Assembly (NCBI GenBank): GCA_015350385.1
Contig: WNKI01000004.1
Location: forward strand, 3,037,369-3,101,368
DNA from: Aculops lycopersici
Lineage: Eukaryota; Arthropoda; Arachnida; Trombidiformes; Eriophyidae
Direction of reading: 5' to 3'
DNA: 64,000 nucleotides
This document shows, piece after piece, positions 45,501 to 55,200 of the stretch. The notes beneath the pieces were generated by a model that ran no database searches, was not told the DNA's origin, and saw only the letters and a program-made list of their open reading frames with translations. Position 1 is the stretch's first letter, and each line of letters opens with the position of its first letter. The position numbers and the translations under genes were made by a program.

Positions 45501-47934
45501 AACTTGCTTCAGTAACCGTGGCCAACAGCATGTCGGCTAATAGGAGTTCTCACCGACTTTCTCTACGACGGAACATTTGTCGTCGCCACCGCCATCGGAT
45601 TTCATTGGACGAACATCGTGTTTTTCCTCCTCAACACCGCTCCAAAACCCGAAAGAGATCCAACTTCCGGTGAGCGGCATCCGGCGCAAGCCAAATGGCC
45701 GCCGGTGGCGCCGCTAGTCGCAGGCGGCAGATTACACGTCTGACCGACGAAAAGTCGACGGTCGTCGAGCTCAACGCGACGAGGGGGGCGGTCTAAAGAG
45801 GCGGGGATAATGTTGGCCGGATTATGCAGTGAAGCGGAAAGAGTTGTTCGTGTTGGTTTGCTCTTGCGGTTGCCACTGGCGGCTTGGCACTTCTATCTTG
45901 CCACTCAGTTGCTCTGTCATCTGGTCGGAGAGTTTTTTCTCCACCTCTTATGAGGCTGACATACCAACCTACCAACCAAGCAATAGGCCAGCTCTCCATG
46001 TTTAGTGATTCACTCATTCATCTGAGACACGGAGAGAGAGAGAGTGGCGGTCCAGAATTGAACAATGGCTAGCAAGACTCTGATCGCTAGACATCGGAAA
46101 TGACGCTAACTGAGCCATCGGAAGGCCAGCTCGCTCATTTCCACGAGTCCAACCAGTGAGATTAACGTGTAAGTTGAGTTTGCCTAACGTCAAAGTTCAG
46201 ATAGAAGGATAGTTGAATTTGCCAGCTAAGGTTACGCCAACTCACACACGTAGCACAATTCGCTAGGTGCGATGATATACGAGTTAATTTGAAGCTAATC
46301 ATCGGCGAGCAGGTTGCTTCATCTCGCCAGCCAGCGAGCTTACCTGCTTACCTGGCGGCAGCCTCGAAACATAATAACAAAATGACCCAGCCACCGGCGA
46401 TCTGTTGCCAGTTGCGTGCCAGTTTAATTGACTTCTGCCGCCGCTGTTGTTGCTGTTGCTCATAATCAAGATGATATCGCTCGTAAACACTCGCGCCCCG
46501 CGGCTCGCCAGTCAGTTTGTCACTAAGTTCAGCTTCGAGTGTAAGTAAGTTGATAGCGCGAGTTCAAGTGAGCAAGTAACAGCAACCAGTTGGGTTGGTG
46601 TTGCTATTTATGCTACTCATGAAGGGGTTGGCGAGTCGAAACGATCAATCACTCCTTTGGTAGGTGGGTGTGAGCGGTGCTCAGTTTACTTGGTGGTGTC
46701 GTGAAATGGGCAAATCCAATTCCGCTTCTCGTCAAAAGCTAGCCACTGGCTTGGCCAATTGACAAGCGCCAACGTCGTCTAGCGAGCAGGCACTGCAAGC
46801 AAGCAAACGTTCAGTTGGATCTAGGGACTTGAAAAAGAGAGCACGTAGATTGTATAATCGGGAGCAGCATCAGCAGCTGATGCGGCCGCCTAGTTGTGAG
46901 GCGGCGGCAAAAGTTGATGTTGCTGTTGTTGTTCATACTGATGCTGATGCTGATGCTGATGCTGATGCTGATGCTGATGCTGATGCTGATGCTGATGCTG
47001 ATGCTGATGCTGATACTGATGCTGATGTTGATGCTAATGTACACATGGCAAGTGAGCCTATTCAAGTGGCCACTCGTGACTCTGTATGTCAGCCCACTAA
47101 CCATCCAAAGAACCAGCGAAACCAAAGCAGCTGGCCCACCGAAGACCAAGTGCCAATATCAGTAAGTAGGCGTGCAGCTGTCGTGCTCTGCAGAATGTGT
47201 GGCCTCAACATCGTCAGTCAGTCAGTCAGTCGCTCTCTCGCCATTCCTTCGGAAAAACTCAATGGAAATTCAATTGGCGTTCACTTTCGCATTATCACAC
47301 CATCAAGCTTCAACAGTGTAGTTTCCCAAGATGTTGGTGATGATTCGGCAAGATAGACTCTGGTTGGCTTAGAGTTTGGCACCAAAACGAGAGACAGCTA
47401 GCGACTTCCGGTTGGCGATAGCGGTGCGTCATTCATGGTCGCGTCGTCGTGCGTTGAAAAACGCTTAAGGTTGCCTGATTCTCTTGCCAAAACTTAGCGC
47501 CACGATTTTCATCATCATCTTCTTTGGCCAATTGCCACTTGGTGTAGTTCACTGGTCAAATGCGAGACATCAAATCGATCTGCGATTTGATGAGATTTGA
47601 GAGTCTCACTTTTGTACAGAGAAATCGACGAGATACTCACCTTGTCGTCGCGAATGCTACCCACAAAATCGCGCAAAAAGTTGTCCAACTCGCTGCCCTC
47701 GATGTAGCCGTTACCTGTGATTTGTCGACAATGATTATTTGGTGATAAATCATGCATTTAGTCAGTCTTTTCATTCCTTCTCGTCAAAACTAGTCCGTAA
47801 CATGAAATCAACACAGAAAATCACTTACCATCTTGGTCATAGTTGCTCCAGACTTCAAAGAATTGCTTCGAGGTTAGATGTTTGAGAGCGCTGGAGCTCG
47901 AGTTGGTAAATTTGCTCATGAAGTTGTTGGCCAT
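39591..47934 (-). CDS. Cbp53E: Calbindin-32/calretinin-type protein with six EF-hands, seven exons
   Basis: This cytosolic calcium buffer or sensor is of the calbindin-32 family, which is neuronal and muscular in flies. I assembled it from seven exons: 47829-47934 (ATG at 47934), 47641-47714, 41664-41843, 41327-41553, 41089-41197, 40361-40432 and 39591-39743 (TAG). Donors are GTAAGT or GTGAGT, all acceptors end in AG, and the phases fit throughout, giving 306 residues. Six EF loops are visible, each with acidic or Asn ligands at positions 1, 3 and 5 (5 is Ser in loop 3), Gly at 6 and Glu at 12: DQDGNGYIEGSE, DNNRDGRIDIRE, DTDSSGYIDSQE, DANKDGKLQLNE, DRDCNGVIENEE and DANGDGKINKKE. Family landmarks include ELAQLLP, SSVEFMRIW and VKENFL. 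One acceptor (41844-41845) follows a run of A, with its pyrimidine tract further upstream. The second intron is 5.8 kb and the others are 110-656 bp. It is the only clearly multi-exon coding gene here. Confidence 0.93.
40496..40507 (+). repeat. G12 homopolymer in a calbindin intron
   Basis: Twelve consecutive G (C12 in the transcript sense) lie 63 bp upstream of calbindin exon 6. A C10 run at 42047-42056 lies in the large intron. Both are likely length-variable or error-prone in sequencing. Confidence 0.9.
42678..42744. repeat. Pentanucleotide repeat (CTAAA)n
   Basis: Tandem CTAAA units with a short degenerate interruption (near 42704-42717) lie inside the large calbindin intron. Confidence 0.9.
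46939..47038. repeat. Hexanucleotide repeat (TGATGC)n
   Basis: About sixteen TGATGC units, degenerate at the right end, lie in the calbindin intron. They generate long spurious frames of alternating Asp/Ala, Met/Leu or Ile/Ser, which I do not call as genes. Confidence 0.93.
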
Positions 47935-48255
47935 TTTGTTAGTTTATTGTGCTTTGTTAATGATTTGAATCCGTTTTCTTGCTGATTTTTGCAAAACTTC
48001 TCCTCTAAGACTGAAATTTGATACAGAGAAAAAAGCTCGAATAAACTTTTATTTGTTTGATCTTCTACTATTAACTTGATAACTCCAAATAACTCACCAA
48101 TTGTTTGCTTGCCTCCTTACGAACGACGAGTAAAAGTGAAAGTAAAGGGTATGAAATCTCACAGACAAACTGGAGTCTTGATAATCAATGCCGTCGCCCA
48201 ATAGTGAGACTGCGCAAATCATTTCAAATTCCCTGACACCTGTTTGTGGCGCCGC
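47935..48255. other. Spacer between calbindin and the Leu/Arg-rich orphan gene
   Basis: These 321 bp hold no gene. TTTATT at 48048-48053 gives a minus-strand AATAAA about 200 bp beyond the orphan stop, a candidate poly(A) signal. The rest is presumably the calbindin promoter. Confidence 0.45.
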
Positions 48256-49218
48256 CTACCGGAAGTGCGGATGCCAATGAGACCCAACTGCCTTTGTATG
48301 CTGCAGTAACCCTGATAAACTTGGATAGGCACCAGCAACTCTTGGCACATTAAGTAGTATTCTATCTTGATCGGCTCTAGTTAAATGGTTCAATCTTGAT
48401 AAAATATCACTCTTCCTGAGATTGATTACCGGATCAGGGATTGATTTTGCCTGTAACGTAGCAGCCAACTGCTCGCCCAATCTCATCGCATCGTTAAATT
48501 CTCGAAAATCTTCATCACTCAGTTTATTATGAATTGAAAATTTTTTAGTTAACAAATCCAATCGCCTATCGGCTCTGTCAGTAAGTTCAGGTTTGTGATG
48601 GTGGGACCTTTGAATCTTTGGTCGCTTGTGACAATACGGACAGGGACTGTATGTTGGCGTGGGATCCTTGTTGTCCTCTACAATCGTTATAACTTCATAA
48701 GTTTCCTTATGGCGCTTCTCGTGTCTTCTTCTAATGCGAAAAATAAGTCTCAGTATGTTAGCTACTATCATCAGGATTATCCTTGCGATATTTGCCGCTA
48801 GATTTGCACCTTGAATTAGAAAAATTAGAAGTGCTAATGGGTTGAGTAATCTCAACAACAAACGGAGCAGCTGAAGTAGAGCTCTGAGTATCAAGATTAA
48901 TGGCAATAGTAGAATTCTAAGTGGCAATAGGAGTAGTCTTAGGAGAGCTAACAAGAGTCGTATTGGTAATAATAGAATGGCAATCCTTCGTTCCGGTTTA
49001 TCGGGTGATCGAGTCCAAAATCTAGCGAGCGATGTGCTCTTTCCATCGATTTGTCGTGGAGCTTCATTCTTCGATTTAAAAGAATTGAAATTTGACACTT
49101 CAGATCCAAGGTTTCCATTTTGATTTGCTTGAGTTGGGCGAGTATAATTAGTAAAAATCAATATGATTAGTGAGCTGAGAAGCAGTGCGAGTGCATCATG
49201 TTTGCTTAAATTTTGCAT
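48256..49218 (-). CDS. Orphan membrane or secreted protein with a long Leu/Arg hydrophobic array
   Basis: I do not recognise this 320-codon frame. Residues 8-31 (ALALLLSSLIILIF core) look like a signal peptide or first membrane segment. Residues 79-160 are an almost continuous hydrophobic region of Leu/Ile/Pro interrupted by Arg87, Arg94, Arg101, Arg112, Arg119 and Arg123, mostly seven apart. A second hydrophobic block (about 126-160) follows, then a basic cluster RIRRRHEKRHK. The C-terminal half is hydrophilic, with CPYC (193-196), HHH (206-208) and helical charged segments. It has balanced composition and ends normally. The initiator ATG has an A at position -3 (ATAATGC). An amphipathic-helix or membrane-associated protein is a reasonable reading; function is unknown. 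It lies on the same strand as, and directly 5' of, calbindin, but has its own spacer. Confidence 0.7.
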   Translation of the reverse strand: MQNLSKHDALALLLSSLIILIFTNYTRPTQANQNGNLGSEVSNFNSFKSKNEAPRQIDGKSTSLARFWTRSPDKPERRIAILLLPIRLLLALLRLLLLPLRILLLPLILILRALLQLLRLLLRLLNPLALLIFLIQGANLAANIARIILMIVANILRLIFRIRRRHEKRHKETYEVITIVEDNKDPTPTYSPCPYCHKRPKIQRSHHHKPELTDRADRRLDLLTKKFSIHNKLSDEDFREFNDAMRLGEQLAATLQAKSIPDPVINLRKSDILSRLNHLTRADQDRILLNVPRVAGAYPSLSGLLQHTKAVGSHWHPHFR

Positions 49219-50104
49219 TATCTCTGAAATTTCATCTAATTGCTATCGAGATCCGATGAGCAGCAATAGAATGATCAGAGGAATGGAAACTGGCAACTGT
49301 GATCGAAAGTTGTAACATCTTTGTTTAAGTTTCGTCGCAGTTGCCATTGTTGCCATCAACATCACTAAAAACACTGAAGTCAGGTTCTCAAAATCAATAG
49401 TGCGAAAACCGTGAAAGTAGCGGTGATTCGTCCAGAGGACGAGAGGATGTGTCACCTGTTGTTTCTCAAAACTACAGGTGTCTCATTAGTGAATGCAATA
49501 AATTTTGCAGAAAGGGAAAATGGAAAAAGTCAACTTGCGCAATTGAGACTGAATGCGCCAAAGTGAGCTTCTGCTTAGCCACTTAACCGGCCACCTGTTG
49601 GCCGAGCCACTTGAAGGGTTCGCTCACCTGGCCAACCCGTCAACTGCTTGCTTATCTTCGTAGTGATATATGATCAGAGCGACAGAGAGCAGAGGGTAGG
49701 GCAAAATATAAGTTTGTCAGATTGTAGGCGAGAAGACAGGCGACAGGTACAACTTCGAGCGTACCTGTTGTCTCGGTGCAGAGAGTAGGGTGTCCGCGGC
49801 GGTAATTGTTGCTCCTCGGCCATAAAGACACACATATTCATTTCACCTCTCTCTTCTACTTTGAATGTCCCCTAAAACTTAGTAAATGTCATCCGACCTC
49901 CTTAGTTAGTTAACTCGATGCAAATAAAACCTAATGAACATTTTCTCCTTGCAATCTTCTTGTTTTCAGTCCAACTTTCTTTGTCTTAATGTCAAATCAC
50001 CTAGATTATAAATCAGCAATGTGAGCACTTACTGATGACGTCAGATCTTATGATTGTCAAAGTGTTTGTTCGGTGGACGATATGATAAGAATATTCATGT
50101 GAGG
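49219..50104. other. Upstream region of the Leu/Arg-rich orphan, no gene
   Basis: The stretch holds promoter-side DNA. A short minus-strand Leu/Ile-rich frame at 49243-49455 begins without a good ATG and may be part of the 5' untranslated sequence. CACCTGTT-type words occur near 49453 and 49591. A 14-bp match (TAAAACCTAATGAA) near 49928 recurs at about 51826. Confidence 0.4.
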
Positions 50105-50458
50105 TCACAACTTGATCGCCATAAACCTCTCTGTGAAGCTTACAAGCGCTAACAAGATACGAATGCTAAAGTGTTCATGCTTTCGCCATATCCCAGCCAG
50201 TCGCTCATTTTGAGCTTTGCTTCGTTGGCAGTTATCGCATTCAGCCACCATGTTAGCAACATCAGATTGCATTTTTGGCCACCAAAAGGCCCCTAGTCGA
50301 TGCAAAGTACCTGCTACATCATCTTGAGCAACAGTAGCAGAAGCGTGACTCTCTCTTGAGATTTGTTTACGTTTAGATGACGGGACGTAAAGTTTCTTAT
50401 TTCTGTTAACCAATTTATCGATATGTCGGATGGCTTGGAAATCCTCCTCAGTGGCTTG
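50105..50458 (-). pseudogene. Relic of a Ty3/gypsy-type integrase zinc-binding (H2C2) region
   Basis: A 118-codon open stretch contains LHRLGAFWWPKM-SDV followed by CDNCQRSKAQNERLAG, the characteristic end of the integrase H2C2 domain of Ty3/gypsy-like pol genes. The upstream His ligands are not in the expected spacing. A stop precedes the segment, and the frame loses similarity right after the CxxC block, so no catalytic core follows. I saw no flanking terminal repeats. It is a decayed fragment ending about 180 bp before the secreted orphan start on the other strand. A domesticated gene is unlikely at this length. Confidence 0.7.
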
Positions 50459-50637
50459 CTACTTTATTGAGGTCGTTGAGTCTCCCCCAAATTGCCGGCT
50501 GATCTATGAGCATTAAGGCAAAATGTCCTCGAGCTGCGACGTCAAACATTTTTCTCTCGTCATTTGCGATTTCTATTTACATCAAGTTGCTCAACCACTT
50601 TGTTTCATAGTGAAAACAGGAAGTTCTGTCGAGAACC

Positions 50638-51339
50638 ATGAAAGTGTTTATCATCACCTACCTGTGCTTAGGTCTAACGCTGGCGATTGTTTCCGGCGAC
50701 TCGCCCCTCTCCTTCATACCCGAATTAACCGAAGAATCTAACAGTAGAATTGACAAGTTCATTGAGGATAAAGACTCAATTGTTCGGACTGATATGTCCG
50801 AGGTTTGGACTCATCAAATTAGTGGCGATGATAGATATAGTGAGGAAGAAAAGATGAATTGCTCTTTATTCAAGGCTCAAATTCTGGAGGAGGAGTTAAA
50901 TCTAAACAAGGAGATGGAGCAAGCGTTGATGAAATTGAACAACAATCCAGACTCGAGTAGCAAAAATGAGAAGCGCTTTGCGATGGCATATCTGTTGGTC
51001 AAGATAATGGAAATGGATGTTACCTCGAGCCTGACTAAGACAACGGAATTTGCTCGAAGAAACATCGATGAAAGCAAATCAAATACCACTTCCAGTTCTA
51101 AAACTTGCTATGGAGACATACTAACCAAGTATCTGATATATCGAGACAAACGCTTCACTCAATACAAAGATTTACGCAATGATTTCAAGAATTTGTACGA
51201 TGAGGGTTTGTATCACAAAGAATACGCAAAGCTACTCAGCAAGCACAAACGTTATAAGGTCTTCAGTGCAGAATTATCTGATTACATCAACCATCTCATA
51301 AAGTTTGTAGATAGACGAGCAGTCTGGTTGAAAAAGTAA
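50638..51339 (+). CDS. Secreted orphan protein (233 aa, or 242 aa if spliced)
   Basis: I do not recognise this protein. Residues 1-20 (MKVFIITYLCLGLTLAIVSG) form a convincing cleavable signal peptide. The mature part is charged, probably mostly helical, with two cysteines (in MNCSLF and KTCYGD) that could form one disulfide, and Asn-glycosylation sequons including NCS and NTT. The terminal AAG TAA overlaps a consensus donor GTAAGT (51336-51341). An acceptor, ACATTTAG at 51415, would splice an 80-bp intron and change the end to NDVPRNADYM with TGA at 51444-51446. An AATAAA at 51536-51541 follows. The gene is convergent with the DRAK-like gene. A role in the extracellular matrix, saliva or haemolymph is possible but unproven. 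Confidence 0.65.
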   Translation: MKVFIITYLCLGLTLAIVSGDSPLSFIPELTEESNSRIDKFIEDKDSIVRTDMSEVWTHQISGDDRYSEEEKMNCSLFKAQILEEELNLNKEMEQALMKLNNNPDSSSKNEKRFAMAYLLVKIMEMDVTSSLTKTTEFARRNIDESKSNTTSSSKTCYGDILTKYLIYRDKRFTQYKDLRNDFKNLYDEGLYHKEYAKLLSKHKRYKVFSAELSDYINHLIKFVDRRAVWLKK

Positions 51340-51451
51340 GTAGATAGGTGAAAGATGAATTCGTGAGTTACCTTCCGTCCAATGAACTGAAATCTAACCT
51401 TAAACATACATTTAGTGATGTTCCAAGAAATGCTGATTACATGTGAGTGCA

Positions 51452-51777
51452 ACCGATGGTCGAGTGGGTAATTGCCGATGATCACTAACAAACTAAACGA
51501 ATGTGACCCGTGAATCCCATAATCAACATGAGACCAATAAAATGATGAATGCAGGAGACATAATCGATAAACTAGACAGAGGATGGAAACGTTTGGTTCA
51601 GACTGTTTAACTCTAAGAAAGATTAGTAAGGTTCTCATGGATAGGGATGGAAAACAGGTGGTCTAGAAGGATGAATGTAGAAAAGTCTCTTTCTTTTGAC
51701 CTAAAGTTTTAGAGACTCCCTTTTACTCAGCACTCGCTAGCCGAGGATGACTGCAAGCTTGGCGACGTGAAAGCCGG
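51452..51777 (-). pseudogene. Decayed tandem copy of the DRAK 3' end
   Basis: This block aligns along its length with 51877-52205 at a nearly constant offset of about 425 bp, roughly three quarters identical by eye. It includes a copy of the last kinase codons, where CSHPWLASAE-stop is matched by CSHPRLASAE-stop. The invariant-looking Trp is replaced by Arg. The AATAAA that overlaps the true stop is AGTAAA here. No upstream kinase sequence is present, so it is a non-functional duplicate of the 3' exon end and downstream DNA. Confidence 0.75.
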
Positions 51778-51876
51778 CACTATATACTCATCTATTAATT
51801 ACATAAGTCTCTAGGATGAATATAAAACCTAATGAATATTTACTATGACAAATGCACGCGCGCGAGGACTAGATAC

Positions 51877-52205
51877 GACCATTGGAGTGGATGATTGCCG
51901 ATAAACTAAATAATCGCGACCTGTGAATCCCATAACTAACATGAGACCAAAATATAAATGATGGATGCAGGCGACATTGTTGAATTGAGCAGCGGTACCG
52001 AGGACCGAGAAAGGGAGCGCTTGGTTAAGTAAGGATTGACTCGACAAAGATTGATAAGGTTTCCATGAATGGAGATGGGGAATAGGTGGTCGAGGATAAT
52101 GGATGCATACAAGTCCTTTTCTTTTGACCCAGAGTTCTAGTGACTCCCTTTTATTCAGCACTCGCTAGCCAAGGATGACTGCAAGCTTGACGACTTGTGA
52201 GCCGA
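51877..52205 (-). repeat. Parental copy of the tandem duplication (DRAK C-terminus and 3' flank)
   Basis: This is the second member of the duplicated pair. Its right 55 bp are the intact coding end of the DRAK-like kinase, and the rest is 3' flanking sequence. The longest near-identical stretch runs over the stop codon and TTTTGACC-AGAGTT-TAG upstream of it. Confidence 0.75.
52150..52155 (-). terminator. Poly(A) signal overlapping the DRAK stop codon
   Basis: Minus-strand GAATAAAAG contains both the TAA stop (52151-52153) and an AATAAA. If used, the 3' untranslated region would be only about 15-30 nt. Confidence 0.5.
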
Positions 52206-55200
52206 TTCTCTGGCTCTCTAACGATAAGCTTCGACATAAAGTCAATTGCATCCTTCGAGATCTTGTCGAAAATTTCCTCGGGAAAATCAAGTGTAGCTTG
52301 TGTGATGTTACAAAAAGTTTGTTGCTTATTTTCACTACCAAACGGCGAATAACCTGACAACAAAACATAAGTTAAAACACCCAGACTCCACATGTCGGTG
52401 GCGAGACTAATTGGATCGTAGCGCAATATTTCAGGTGCCACATAATCTGGTGTTCCGCAAATCTCTCTAATCTCACAATCCCTAGATATCCGGCGCGAGA
52501 TACCAAAGTCGCACAATTTGATGTCTCCCTCTGGGAAACTCTTTGTAAGCAATAAATTTTGTGGTTTTATATCCAAGTGGGCGATTTCATTGTCGTGCAA
52601 ATGTACTAGACCCTCTAAAATTTGCCTAACCATTCGCTTAACGTTCAACTCATCAATTGTTTCCTCGTCGTCGAGTACTCGTTGCAGCTCGCCTCCCTTT
52701 GCCATTTCAAGGATTAGAATCATCTCGTTTTGAGTCTCAAACACTTGGTATAACTTAACAATATGTTTAGTGTAACAGGACAACTTAAGTGCCTCGATTT
52801 CTAACAGTATCTCGTGTCTAATATCAACAAGTCGTCGTCGTTTCTTGATGCACTTGGCAGCAAAACACTCCTTTGTTTCGCGACTAACGCATCTCTTTAC
52901 CTGTGCAAATTTGCCTCTAGCAAAAGGTCTCGCTTCAATGTGATAATAGTCACTTATGGGTTCGGTTATGATTTGGATGTCTTCAAAAACTTGCTCACTC
53001 TTCTCTAACTTTGATGTTTCGAATTGCGGTGGTAAATGTGATTGTGTTTTCAGTTGGTCTTCGTCGTTGTGACTAGTACCGATGATGGTGTTCTGGTATA
53101 GATTGTCGATATTATTTGCTTGACTGGGGCCCAGAGGTTCGAGTTTAGGTGACGTCGTTGTTGGCTTCATTGATCTCAGGGCTGGACTTGTCTTCTTGGC
53201 AGCCGGAAAGTCTTGTGGTGGCGAGCGGGATAGCGACTTGGAGGAGTCGTCTTGCATCACATTTGAGTTACTATATCGGCGCTTCGTCACGCTCTTGTCC
53301 AATCCAATGGGATTGATTATGCCCGTTGTGATCTCTGAGCATCTCCTTCTATTGACTGTCATATTGTTGTTGTTGTTGTTGCTCTGATTCTCAATATTTT
53401 GCCCAACCGCCAACTTGGTTGTATCAAACTTGTTGCAGCAATCTTTTCTACATGAGATCATTTCGTTGTTGTCCTCCTCCTTCTCTACTTTATTTGATGC
53501 TTTTGCTTCGACCTCTGTGATGCTAATGCTCTTGTCTTGCTCGTTTGTCGTATCGCTAGCAGCAACAATAATTGTCTTGGACTCTGATTCCTGTTCGCCT
53601 TCTTCTTGCTCTAAACTAGTATCACAACAATCTAAGTTAAAATTGTTTCCCTTGTAATCTAATGCATTTGTTACTATCTCGTCTCCTGGTTGAACGTGGT
53701 TGTCGTCGTAGGCGTTGCATTCGATTTCTATGTCAACAAGCTTATTTGCAATTTGGTTGCTTTCGCGAACAACTCCACTGGTTTCTGATGCTGATTCTCT
53801 GGTCGTTGTTGTGTCAACAATAATAATATCGTCGCTGTTGCTTCCTATCTTGTCAGTGGTAATTGATTGGCGGTCGTGGTTAAGGTTAATGAGAGTATTA
53901 TCAGTGATTGGTATCTCATTAACGCGAGCCAAATTTGAGGTGTTTATTTTGCCCTCACCGACGACGAGAGTGTTGTTGCTCGTGTTGTCGTTGTCCGACG
54001 GCTCGTCCGTTGGACCAGCTCGCTCGCTGTCGAATGCAGTGGCAGCCACAGCGACAACTGCCGCGCAGTCGCCCTGTTCGCTGGTGCGAAATTCGTGTGC
54101 TTGTGCGTGGCGAAGCTCGTTGCTGCTACTGCTGTCGCCGTCGCTGCTATTATCGTTGGCGACAATGGGCGCCGTTGTTGTGGTTGTTCTTGCGACTGCT
54201 TGAGTTGAACCTGCGCTTAAGCTACCTGTTGACAATTTTCTCGTTAAGCCGCGAGATCTTTCAAAATTGTGACCCTGATTAATGTTACTATAGCTGCTTG
54301 CACTTGTAATCGACGAGACGGAAGTGGACGAGCGTCGGCTTAGGTTGCTATCGCAACTATCGATGCTTCTGCTGCGTCGCCGTCGCTGATTACCGATGCG
54401 CTCGGCACTTGAGGCAATTCTCGCGCCCACCAAGCGCGAGTTTCGGCCACCTGAAGATTCAAACTCGCTGCTATAACAACTACTACTACTCGTACTTCCC
54501 TCACTATCGTCGCAACTTCCCAATCGCTTGCTGCTTATCTTCTTGGTATTGTTAATTTTAGTTTTGATAGTGTGACTCTCATTAATCGGCAAAGGAGTTT
54601 GAGTTGTGAGAACTAAACTAGAAATTGAGACTCCATTGACCTTGTTGGCCGCACGAGTTGACAGGTGCGAGTTGCGCGAAAAGGTGGCCGTCGTTTGGCC
54701 AATCGAAGTTTGGTTTCGCGAGTAAGGTGGCTGTTGATGACTAGTAACACTAACACCATTTCTCCTAATATCAATCTCAACTTGAGGAGGCGAGTTTTGT
54801 CTGACTCGCTTGACGGCGATCGGCAGACTAAGCGATAGACTCGACGAGTTCAGATTGCAACTCTTCAGCTTGCTTCCAGGTAAAATCATCGCGTTGTCTT
54901 TAACTATCGACTTGGAGTTGGACTCTGGAGTCGTCGTCACCGTGGTTCTCGGCGGCTTGTTGGTTGCTTTAGCTAGCGTACTTCGTCTATTTGTTGAGCA
55001 TAGCCTCGTCGAGCTAGTTATCTGACTCTTTTTTGCCGTGTTGGTGGCGAGGCAAAGAGACTGAGCAGTCGCACGAGTGGCCAACGTGTTCGTTATCGCG
55101 GTCGCCCTCGCCGTTGCAGTAACCGAAGCTGAGTTCTCGCTAGAGGAATCGGTCACCCCAATCTTAGTTGCTGGCGAGGATCCGAATTGCTGCCGATGTC

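Larger units (their letters stand above)
41844..47640. other. Large calbindin intron, no nested gene recognised
   Basis: This 5.8-kb intron between calbindin exons 2 and 3 contains (CTAAA)n at about 42678-42744, (CGA)n near 44242-44272, TTCTC repeats near 45063, and (TGATGC)n at 46939-47038. ETS-like ACTTCCGG words occur at 45663 and 47404. One minus-strand stretch near 45195-45300 reads openly (FFEFYLDTYVGPQVRLQTLEEQ-like) up to CAG/GTAGCT and is exon-like, but it has no known homology. I support no nested gene. Confidence 0.5.

Noticed and set aside
46811..47356. Frames of alternating Asp/Ala, Met/Leu and Ile/Ser up to 175 codons
   Set aside because: They are produced by the TGATGC hexamer array in a calbindin intron.
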